Under the pieces are notes generated by a model, which was given only the letters and a program-made list of their open reading frames with translations, was not told where the DNA came from and did no database searches. From Clostridia bacterium (GTDB taxonomy: Bacteria > Bacillota > Clostridia > Oscillospirales > Oscillospiraceae), in the NCBI GenBank assembly GCA_021153265.1, contig JAGKTU010000003.1, forward strand, positions 1 through 47,081: a DNA stretch of 47,081 nucleotides, in the 5' to 3' direction. Shown one piece after another: positions 40,648 through 47,081 of the stretch. How positions within the stretch are numbered: the first letter of the stretch is position 1; each line of letters opens with the position of its first letter. Both the position numbers and the translations under genes were made by a program.

Positions 40648-41640
40648 ATGAAACTCTGGAAACCCCATTATTATGACATTTTCACCTGCATCGCCTCTGA
40701 TTGCCCCGACAGCTGCTGCAAAGAATGGAGCGTCACCGTAGACGAAGAATCCGCGGCGCGCTACCGCCTGCTTCCCGGCGATTTGGGCGATCGCCTGCGG
40801 CAGGTTCTCACCGAGGAAGACGGCGAAACCATCATGCGGATCGAAAACGGTCGCTGCCCCATGTGGCGTCAGGACGGTCTGTGCCGGATTCAGGCAGAAC
40901 TGGGTCACGAGGGACTCTGCCAAGTGTGCCGGGACTTTCCCCGGCTGCGCCACGACTACGGCGATTTTGTAGAGTTAGGTTTGGAGCTGAGCTGCCCGGA
41001 AGCCGCCCGGGTGATTCTCGCTTCCGATGCCCAGCCGGGCATCGAAATTGACTTGCCCGGCGGCGAAAATGGCGAGTACGACGATGAAGCCATGGAAATT
41101 TTGAAAAAATCCCGGCAGCGGGTGTTGGCGCTCTTGGAAGACCCCAGCTATTCCGTTCCGGAGGCTCTGACGCTGGCACTGCTCTACGGTTACCATGTCC
41201 AAGGCGAGCTGGACGGCGGCGAAGAGCTGCCCTTTGATCCCCAAGCCGCGCTGGACGAAGCCAAAGAACTGGCAAAACCGGCCGATTCCCAAGATTTTCT
41301 GAACTTTTTCGGCAGTCTGGAAATTCTGACCCCCCGATGGGCAGAAATGCTGCGCAGCGCCCAACCCGGATCGTGGTCGGCGGACTATCGCAAGCTGGCC
41401 CGGTACTTCATCGAGCGCTACTGGCTGCAGGCGGTGTCGGATTACGACCTGTACTGCCGCGTCAAATTCATCATCGTGTCCTGTCTGGCGATCCGGCTGG
41501 TGGGCGGCGAACTGCTGACCACTGCCCAGCAATATTCCAAGGAAATTGAGAACGACGTGGACAATGTGGAATCCATTCTGGACGCCGCCTACGCAAACCC
41601 TGCCTTCACCGACGAAAAAATCCTGGGACTGCTGAACTGA
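40648..41640 (+). CDS. FliB-family (flagellin lysine-N-methylase-like) cysteine-cluster protein
   Basis: Start placed at ATG 40648, 4 bases after GGGAGG. The 330-residue protein has an N-terminal cysteine cluster (CIASDCPDSCCKEW) and a second one (CPMWRQDGLCRIQ, GLCQVCRDFPR), the pattern of FliB/YkgJ-type proteins that probably hold a metal or Fe-S cluster. FliB methylates flagellin lysines in Salmonella, but many Clostridia without flagella carry such a gene. No flagellar gene lies in this window, so the real substrate may differ. The C-terminal two thirds is helical. Confidence 0.78.
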   Translation: MKLWKPHYYDIFTCIASDCPDSCCKEWSVTVDEESAARYRLLPGDLGDRLRQVLTEEDGETIMRIENGRCPMWRQDGLCRIQAELGHEGLCQVCRDFPRLRHDYGDFVELGLELSCPEAARVILASDAQPGIEIDLPGGENGEYDDEAMEILKKSRQRVLALLEDPSYSVPEALTLALLYGYHVQGELDGGEELPFDPQAALDEAKELAKPADSQDFLNFFGSLEILTPRWAEMLRSAQPGSWSADYRKLARYFIERYWLQAVSDYDLYCRVKFIIVSCLAIRLVGGELLTTAQQYSKEIENDVDNVESILDAAYANPAFTDEKILGLLN

Positions 41641-41669
41641 TTCTTAATGTGGCGTTCACACTTCGTCTA

Positions 41670-41698
41670 TTTACATTTGCGCCCATCGGTGGTATAAT
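41670..41698 (+). promoter_or_regulatory. Promoter of the rodA-like gene
   Basis: TTTACA and TATAAT are 17 bases apart, 26 bases before the start codon, with AAAGGAGG in between. Confidence 0.82.
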
Positions 41699-41723
41699 GA
41701 GATGCTAGAAAGGAGGCGATGGA

Positions 41724-42887
41724 ATGCGCCGTTTTCTTCAGGAATTGAAGGAATTTCCCAAAAAAGGTGACTGGATCCTGCTGATCCTGTGTCTGGTCAT
41801 ATCGGGCTTCGGTCTGGTTGCCATCGCCAGTGCCACCAGCGCCGATAAATTCGGCGGCAACGGCCTTCGTTACATCATCATTCAGCTTGCCGCCACCCTG
41901 ATGGGCGTGGCCGCTTACGTCACCATGTCCTCCATCGATACGGAAACTTTCTCCGAGCATCGAAACACCATGGTGGTCTTTAACACGCTGCTGCTTCTGA
42001 TGCTGATCCCCTTCGGCACCGACAACAACACCGGTAACCGAAGCTGGCTGGACATCCCCCTGATCCCCTTCATGATCCAGCCTGCGGAGATCTGTAAGAT
42101 CACCTACGTGCTGATCATGGCATCGGTCATGAACTCCTATCAGAACCGGATTTCCCATCCCCGGTCCATTTTCCACATGGCCTTCCATCTGGTTTTGCTG
42201 GTCGGTCTGAACATGGTACTTTCCAAGGACGCCGGCGTTTCGCTGATTTTCGTGTTCATCTTCATCGGCATGGCCTTCACCGGCGGTGTCAGCTTGCTGT
42301 GGTTTGGTCTGGCCGCAAGTGCTATCGTCGTTGCCGCGCCGATCCTCTGGCAGTTCCTCGGAACCCACCAGAAAAACCGTATCATGATCCTCTTCGATCC
42401 CACCATCGACCCTCTGGGTATCAACGAGCGCTACCACACCAAGATCAATCTGATGTCCCTCACCGGCGGCGGCATGTCCGGTCAGGGTCTGTTCAACGGC
42501 AACCGTACCCAGTCCGGCTCCCTGTTCGCCCAGCATACGGACTATATTTTCTCCTCCATGGGTGAGGAAATGGGCTTCATCGGCTGTGTGTTGATCATGG
42601 CGATGGAGTTTGCCATCATTGTCCGGTGCATCTGGGTGGGTACCCGGTGTCAGGATTATATGCGCCGGCTGGTATGCTTTGGTGCTGCCTCCGCAATGAT
42701 CTTCCAGGTGATGATCAATGTGGGCATGTGCATCGGCGTGATGCCCGTTATCGGTCTGACTCTGCCGCTGATCAGCTACGGCGGTTCTTCCGTGGTTACC
42801 ATCTATGCCATGCTAGGACTTGTATCCGGCGCCCACGCCCGACCGCAATCCCAAAGTCACGAGCGATATATCCAGCCCTATCGGTAA
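41724..42887 (+). CDS. rodA: RodA/FtsW/SpoVE-family peptidoglycan glycosyltransferase
   Basis: The 387-residue SEDS protein has about ten membrane segments. Typical sequences include GNRSWLDIPLIPFMIQPAEICK, with the conserved Gln-Pro-x-Glu, the large extracytoplasmic loop with HTDYIFSSMGEEMGFIG, and the C-terminal PLISYGGSS motif near residue 349. SEDS enzymes polymerise lipid II into glycan strands with a partner class B PBP. RodA versus FtsW or SpoVE cannot be decided from sequence alone; no PBP gene is adjacent. It has its own promoter and terminator. Confidence 0.9.
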   Translation: MRRFLQELKEFPKKGDWILLILCLVISGFGLVAIASATSADKFGGNGLRYIIIQLAATLMGVAAYVTMSSIDTETFSEHRNTMVVFNTLLLLMLIPFGTDNNTGNRSWLDIPLIPFMIQPAEICKITYVLIMASVMNSYQNRISHPRSIFHMAFHLVLLVGLNMVLSKDAGVSLIFVFIFIGMAFTGGVSLLWFGLAASAIVVAAPILWQFLGTHQKNRIMILFDPTIDPLGINERYHTKINLMSLTGGGMSGQGLFNGNRTQSGSLFAQHTDYIFSSMGEEMGFIGCVLIMAMEFAIIVRCIWVGTRCQDYMRRLVCFGAASAMIFQVMINVGMCIGVMPVIGLTLPLISYGGSSVVTIYAMLGLVSGAHARPQSQSHERYIQPYR

Positions 42888-42892
42888 CGTTT

Positions 42893-42918
42893 CACCCCCG
42901 GCTTTTCAGCCGGGGGTG
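42893..42918 (+). terminator. Terminator of the rodA-like gene
   Basis: CACCCCCGGCT and AGCCGGGGGTG form a perfect 11-bp stem with a 4-base loop, followed by TTGCTATTT. Confidence 0.88.
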
Positions 42919-42932
42919 TTGCTATTTCGAAA

Positions 42933-42961
42933 AAGAAACCTCCCGATATGGGAGGTTTCTT
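42933..42961 (-). terminator. Terminator of the acs operon
   Basis: AAGAAACCTCCC and GGGAGGTTTCTT form a perfect 12-bp stem with a 5-base loop. On the minus strand the T-rich end continues TTTTTCG. Confidence 0.9.
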
Positions 42962-42963
42962 AG

Positions 42964-43572
42964 TTACATAAAACTCTTCACAATGGAGATCAGGATATCG
43001 CCTGCCACCACACGGTCTTCAGCGGCAAAGCCGTCGGCGAAATTGTCGGAATACAGCACCTGTGCGCTGGGTGGGAATTCATCATCGCCCTCCCAGACGA
43101 GGATCTGCATCCGGTAGCCGCCGATCAGGCCAAATTCGTAGCCGGCGTCGCCGTGGGTCAGCTTCCGTGCGCCCATTTTCTCGCAGGCGGCCCGGAAAGC
43201 CGCCACACGGGTGCCGAAGGTGAAGGCCGCCCGGGTCAGGACCCGACCGGTATAGGGTTTGATATACATCTCACCCCAGGGCATCTCCCGGAAGGTCTTC
43301 CATGCACCGGCCCACGCCACCTGCTTACTCTCCAAAAGGTAGCGCAGCAGGAAGGTCTGGGTGGGCAGCGGCGGCACAGCGCCGCCGTCCAAGGCGCGGA
43401 TGGCGTAATCCGGGTGGGAAATGGCATACTCCCTGCCCAGAAGGTTTACATAAAATTCTTTTCCATCCCATTTTGCGCCGGTACGCGTTGCCGCTTCCGC
43501 AGCGTCCAGGCTGCGAAACTGGGCCTCATAGTGGGCAAAGGGGACTTCTTCCTTATGATTTTCGATTTGCAT
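42964..43572 (-). CDS. DUF3786 domain protein, last gene of the acs operon
   Basis: The 202-residue soluble protein has the DUF3786 pattern as I know it: W-x-(G/K)-x-EFYVNLLGREYAISHPDYAIR near the N-terminus, then LLRYLLESK, WKTFREMPWGEMYIKPY and a C-terminal GYRMQILVWEGDDEFPPSAQVLY. Members often lie near corrinoid or Wood-Ljungdahl genes in anaerobes. The function is not established. The gene follows the VOC gene by 41 bases, has its own AGGAG site, and is followed at once by the operon terminator. Confidence 0.8.
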   Translation of the reverse strand: MQIENHKEEVPFAHYEAQFRSLDAAEAATRTGAKWDGKEFYVNLLGREYAISHPDYAIRALDGGAVPPLPTQTFLLRYLLESKQVAWAGAWKTFREMPWGEMYIKPYTGRVLTRAAFTFGTRVAAFRAACEKMGARKLTHGDAGYEFGLIGGYRMQILVWEGDDEFPPSAQVLYSDNFADGFAAEDRVVAGDILISIVKSFM

Positions 43573-43613
43573 GATTTTGCTCCTGTGTCTAAATTCGGCT
43601 ACTGCGCCGATGT

Positions 43614-43988
43614 TTACTCGTGCAGCTCAAGCTGAAGGCCATCCGGATCATAGAAGAATGTCATCAAACCGCCCGCCATGGGGTCCGGACGAATCTGCTC
43701 GGTTTCGATTCCCCGTGCATGGAGTTCCGCCACTGCGTTGTGGATATTGTCCGTAAAGAAGCACAAATGCCGGTATCCCACAACCGGGGCAGCAGGCTTT
43801 TGCAGCGGGACAGCGGAGCAGAATATCTCCAGTCTGGTATCCCCTTGCCGGCAGTCCAACCGTCGTGTGCCGCTGGGGAACACATATTCTCCAAGCACCT
43901 CAAACCCCAGTAGGTTTACATAAAACTCACGCGACCGGTCATAGTCCGTCACGTTTAACGCCACGTGGTGAATCGTTTGAAACATCAT
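43614..43988 (-). CDS. VOC-family (glyoxalase-like) metalloprotein
   Basis: The 124-residue protein has the paired beta-alpha-beta-beta-beta repeats of the VOC fold. Likely metal ligands are His8 (HHVALNV) or its neighbour, Glu55 (RLEIF), a His in GYRHLCF, and the Glu in LQLELHE. It resembles the YaeR/SMU1112c group of lactoylglutathione-lyase-like proteins, whose substrates are mostly unknown. It starts only 3 bases after acsV with an AGGAG site inside the acsV end, so it is an operon member and might serve corrinoid or methyl metabolism; that is inference. Confidence 0.85.
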   Translation of the reverse strand: MMFQTIHHVALNVTDYDRSREFYVNLLGFEVLGEYVFPSGTRRLDCRQGDTRLEIFCSAVPLQKPAAPVVGYRHLCFFTDNIHNAVAELHARGIETEQIRPDPMAGGLMTFFYDPDGLQLELHE

Positions 43989-43991
43989 CGT

Positions 43992-45914
43992 TCACTCCTG
44001 TACGGAACTGGGGAACAGCCGGGCGTCGGTATGGGGGATGAAGCAGGCGGCTACGAAGGAATCCATATAACCGGGATAGGTGCTCAGCTCCAGATAGGTC
44101 ATATTCGCCGCCACCTCGGCACACTTTTCGATGGCCTGATCGCTCATGACCATGGCGTAGGCGCCGGTGAGGGAGGAATTGCCGATATACTGGAACTTTT
44201 CCAGCTCCACATCCGGGAACATGCCGATATTCACGGCATTTTTCATGTTGATGCCGCTGCCGATGCCGCCGGCCACATAGACCTTGTCGATCATGTCCAC
44301 GGTCATGTCCACGGAGGACAGGAGGGTGTCGATGGCGGAGAAGATGGCGCCCTTGGCACGGATGAAATTGTCGATATCCACCTCGTTGATGGACACTTCC
44401 CGTCCGGTTTCGGACTCGTTTTCAAAGGCCAGCACGTAGCGGCCCATGTCATGGGCATCCCGGCGGACGCGGCTGCCCTCCCGGATAAACAGACCCTTGG
44501 CGTTGATGATGCGGCAGCGGTACAGCTCGGAGATCAGGTCGATGATGCCGGAGCCGCAGATGCCCACGCACTTCTGACCCTCATCGCCGATGATGGAGAG
44601 AGTGGGTTCCATGGTTGCGTTGTCAATCGTGACCGCCTCCACTGCGCCGTCGGTGGCGCGCATGCCGCAGCTGATATCGCCGCCCTCGAAGGCAGGGCCG
44701 GCAGAGCAGGCGCAGCTCATCAGGAAATCCCGGTTGCCGAAAACCAGCTCGCCATTGGTGCCAAGGTCGATGAACAGGCTCATTTCGTCCTTATCCCACA
44801 ATCCGGCGGCAAGAGTGCCGGCGGTGATGTCGCCGCCCACGTAAGAGCCGATGTTGGGTGCGATGACCACAGGTGCCAGCGGATTGGCAGGCAGCTTCAG
44901 ATCCCCTGCCAGCAGACCCTCCCAGCCGAAGAAGCTGGGAATGTAAGGCTCCATACGCACCGGGTCGGCATCCACGCCCAAAGCAAGGTGGTTCATGGTG
45001 GTATTCGCACCGACGGACAGGCGCAGGATACTCTTGGCGCTGATGTTCGCAGTTTTGCACAGATTTGCGATGATGGGAGTCAGGGTATCCTTCAAAATGG
45101 CATCCTGCAGCTTTTTCTTGCCGCCGCTGCGGCTCTGCTCGATGATGCGGTTGATGACATCCGCACCGTAGCGGATCTGACCGTTGCCGGAAGAACCCTT
45201 AGCCAGCAGTTTACCGGAAACCAGATCCGTCAGCACCATGGTGACGGTGGTGGTACCGATGTCAATGGCGCAGCCGACAATAGCGGTATCTTCCGGGCCG
45301 CAAATCTCCATGCACCGGAAGGTGTCGCCCTCCAGCAGGCCCTTGACGCAGACGCTCCAGTTGTGTTCCCGGAGGGTATGGGCGAGTTTCACCATGACGC
45401 AGTAGGGAATGGTTACCTTTTCCACGCCCAGCTCGCTCTGGATGGCCCAAGTCAGACGCTCGTTGTCGGGCATGGTGTCGTCCAGCGTAGGCTCTGCCAT
45501 GGTCACGGCAACCGCGCGGAAATGGTTTGTAAATTCGATGCCGCTATGCAAAAGTTCCGCTTTGGCATCCTCGAAAATGGCAATTTCCTTGGGACTGGAC
45601 AAGTCGGCAGTCTTCATGCGGCTCTGGTAGGCGCTGGCGATGTCCGGCACCAGCACGATGCAATCGCTGAGCACCTTGCAGTTGCAGCTTAGCCGCCAGC
45701 CGGCTGCATATTCCTCGTCGGAGATATGGCGGCTCTTGATGGTCTCCAGCTCACCCTCGATCAGCTGGACGCGGCACTTGCCGCAGGAGCCGTTGCCGGA
45801 GCAAGGGGCATCGATGGCCACATTGGCGCGACGCGCCAGCTCCAGCAGGTTATCACCGGCGTTGCATTCAATTTGAACGGGGCTTCCGCCCTGGATTTGG
45901 AAGGTTACTTTCAT
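43992..45914 (-). CDS. acsV: AcsV / RACo: reductive activator of the corrinoid iron-sulfur protein
   Basis: The 640-residue protein has an N-terminal plant-type ferredoxin domain with [2Fe-2S] ligands Cys38, Cys44, Cys47 (APCSGNGSCGKC) and Cys77. A linker follows, then an actin-like ATPase part (DUF4445/ASKHA) with phosphate loops DIGTTTVTMV (about 213-222) and DLGTNGELVFG (about 381), and VYVAGGIGSG near 547. RACo uses ATP and low-potential electrons to return inactive Co(II) corrinoid protein to Co(I), so that methyl transfer to acetyl-CoA synthase can go on. Its place directly after acsB fits this. Related corrinoid activators for methyltransferases (RamA-type) are the main alternative. 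Confidence 0.93.
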   Translation of the reverse strand: MKVTFQIQGGSPVQIECNAGDNLLELARRANVAIDAPCSGNGSCGKCRVQLIEGELETIKSRHISDEEYAAGWRLSCNCKVLSDCIVLVPDIASAYQSRMKTADLSSPKEIAIFEDAKAELLHSGIEFTNHFRAVAVTMAEPTLDDTMPDNERLTWAIQSELGVEKVTIPYCVMVKLAHTLREHNWSVCVKGLLEGDTFRCMEICGPEDTAIVGCAIDIGTTTVTMVLTDLVSGKLLAKGSSGNGQIRYGADVINRIIEQSRSGGKKKLQDAILKDTLTPIIANLCKTANISAKSILRLSVGANTTMNHLALGVDADPVRMEPYIPSFFGWEGLLAGDLKLPANPLAPVVIAPNIGSYVGGDITAGTLAAGLWDKDEMSLFIDLGTNGELVFGNRDFLMSCACSAGPAFEGGDISCGMRATDGAVEAVTIDNATMEPTLSIIGDEGQKCVGICGSGIIDLISELYRCRIINAKGLFIREGSRVRRDAHDMGRYVLAFENESETGREVSINEVDIDNFIRAKGAIFSAIDTLLSSVDMTVDMIDKVYVAGGIGSGINMKNAVNIGMFPDVELEKFQYIGNSSLTGAYAMVMSDQAIEKCAEVAANMTYLELSTYPGYMDSFVAACFIPHTDARLFPSSVQE

Positions 45915-45945
45915 GGTTGGAAGTTCCTTTCGGAGATACTATTGT

Positions 45946-45975
45946 ATGGGAGGGTCAATGACCCTCCCATTTTTT
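45946..45975 (+). terminator. Plus-strand terminator between acsB and acsV
   Basis: ATGGGAGGGT and ACCCTCCCAT form a perfect 10-bp stem with a 5-base loop and six T on the plus strand only. The acs genes run on the minus strand, so it cannot stop them in the classical way. It may block antisense transcription or stabilise the acsB mRNA end. Confidence 0.65.
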
Positions 45976-46066
45976 CTAAGCAGCAGTATCGAACCGGGCT
46001 GACCACCCAATGGTCATGCGGTTTTCACCGCACCGAAGGCTCGAATTGCCAGCGGCGGCTCGCCGC

Positions 46067-47081
46067 TTACATCAGAGGCTCCATGCCCAGAACGGGATGG
46101 TTCTTCTCGGTCAGCCAGGACATCAGTTCCTCGCAGTCGGTGGTGATGGTCTCATCGGCGATGTAATCGGTGAAGTTCTCGATGCCGTAGAGCTCCTTGG
46201 CGGTCTTGTTCAGCCGCTCGCCCACGTCATCCTTCAGCTCCTTGGGCATCCAGACGATACGCTCGATGCCGCCTTCAGCGGAGATGAACTTCTTGGAGGA
46301 GATGAAGTGACGGCCATGGCCCATGTAGCCGGGGGTCTGGACACCGCCGCCGGTGCAGGATGCCAGCTCGCCGAAGGTCATGCCGGCAGGGGTCATGCCC
46401 TTGAACTCACGGTTGACCACGATAAAGCCGTTGCTCATGGGCTCGATGCCGCAAATGCACTCGAAGCAGCCGCAGGAGGTCATGGGGTCTTCCAGAATGG
46501 AGTACAGGGTGACGGTCTCAACAGCGCCGTGGGTAGCATCGGTGATGGCCTTGTCCACGGATGCGAAGCGGCCGGTGCGCTCGTCGGTGCAGCCTTCCTT
46601 GAAGATGGGCTGGCAGGGGCCGTTGGGATCCAGCTCGTTGGTAGCCTTGGCGTCCAGCCAGCTAACCGCACCGCACAGACCCAGACGCTCGGGGGTGACC
46701 ACGCAGCAGTGAGCGGGGGCGAAGGACTGGCACAGGATGCAGGTGTAGTAGCGGTCAACAGCCTCGTCGGTCATGGACTCCAGACGGGCATCGCGGCTCT
46801 CGTAACGGGGCATAGCCACCTCGTCACGGAACTTCTCTGCCTCGGCAGCATCGGTGATGATGGTGATCTGGCACTTGTCAACAACGGCGTCGAACTCGTC
46901 CATGATCATGACGTACAGCACCTCAGCGAAGTGCTTCACGGTCAGACCGGCCTCGAAAGCGGCGTTAGAAACACGGACACGAACCTGATTGCGCTGGCCG
47001 GTGTGCATGACGCCTTCCATGTAGTTGAACCATGCGTGGAACTTACGCTCGATGACGGACTCGAAGTCCACCTGCATCTTC
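46067..47081 (-). CDS. acsB: Acetyl-CoA synthase (CO-methylating), C-terminal part; start lies beyond the right edge
   Basis: The frame is open to the edge; about half of the usual 700-730 residues is visible. AcsB joins a methyl group from the corrinoid protein, CO from CO dehydrogenase and CoA at the Ni-Ni-[4Fe-4S] cluster A. All ligands are present: counting from the Met at 47077, Cys113, Cys116, Cys125 and Cys135 (CILC, CC, GLCG) and Cys202 and Cys204 (CGC). With an offset of 393 they fall exactly on Cys506, 509, 518, 528, 595 and 597 of the Moorella enzyme, so about 393 residues are missing on the right. It should be active and the first visible gene of the operon with acsV. Confidence 0.97.
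   Translation of the reverse strand, partial: KMQVDFESVIERKFHAWFNYMEGVMHTGQRNQVRVRVSNAAFEAGLTVKHFAEVLYVMIMDEFDAVVDKCQITIITDAAEAEKFRDEVAMPRYESRDARLESMTDEAVDRYYTCILCQSFAPAHCCVVTPERLGLCGAVSWLDAKATNELDPNGPCQPIFKEGCTDERTGRFASVDKAITDATHGAVETVTLYSILEDPMTSCGCFECICGIEPMSNGFIVVNREFKGMTPAGMTFGELASCTGGGVQTPGYMGHGRHFISSKKFISAEGGIERIVWMPKELKDDVGERLNKTAKELYGIENFTDYIADETITTDCEELMSWLTEKNHPVLGMEPLM

Noticed and set aside
43965..45692. Plus-strand open frame of 575 codons opposite acsV
   Set aside because: acsV on the minus strand has all ferredoxin and ATPase motifs; the opposite frame has none.

Overview
The window reads as chromosomal DNA from an anaerobic, GC-rich member of the Firmicutes (class Clostridia, most like the gut Oscillospiraceae). 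The reasons are consensus TTGACA/TATAAT promoters, GGAGG ribosome sites, a threonine T-box leader, a class B sortase, a G5/3D cell-wall protein next to rsmA, a DivIVA-like protein, and Wood-Ljungdahl genes (acetyl-CoA synthase and its corrinoid activator). The taxon is inferred from gene content; no database was searched.

Layout. 1-13.3 kb: the N-terminus of a small membrane protein with a Thr-Glu-Pro tail that runs off the left edge, then one secreted protein of 4321 residues that ends in 42 Cys/Asp/His units of about 19 residues. 13.5-18.6 kb: a cytoplasmic family 2 glycosidase, then yabE-like, rsmA and a yjjG-like phosphatase on the minus strand. 18.6-21.1 kb: T-box leader and thrS. 21.1-25.4 kb: envelope genes (ElyC/DUF218 protein with a lysine-rich head, two small membrane proteins, sortase B, LRR lipoprotein). 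25.5-29.2 kb: PHP phosphatase, CPBP protease plus XRE regulator, a repeat-rich spacer, and a second XRE membrane regulator with a small membrane protein. 29.6-36.4 kb: a P-loop kinase divergent from a complete peptide/nickel-type ABC operon that ends in a conserved gene of unknown function. 36.4-39.8 kb: small genes, tRNA-Leu(CAA), GNAT, two unknown genes in a more AT-rich patch, and tRNA-Arg(CCG) whose 3' end is duplicated around a short hairpin element. 39.9-42.9 kb: DivIVA-like, FliB-like and RodA/FtsW genes. 42.9-47.1 kb: minus-strand acs operon (acsB, cut by the right edge, then acsV, a VOC protein and a DUF3786 protein).

How genes work together. AcsV reactivates the corrinoid protein that feeds methyl groups to AcsB, so the right end is part of the acetyl-CoA pathway. 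The ABC operon is complete in itself. The most unusual objects are the giant protein with its metal-ligand-like repeat array, where Cys is twice replaced by His at the same place, and a family of hairpin elements, one copy of which sits between 18-bp duplications of the tRNA-Arg 3' end.

Large open frames antisense to the giant gene, the glycosidase, the ABC binding protein and acsV are codon-bias shadows and were left out.
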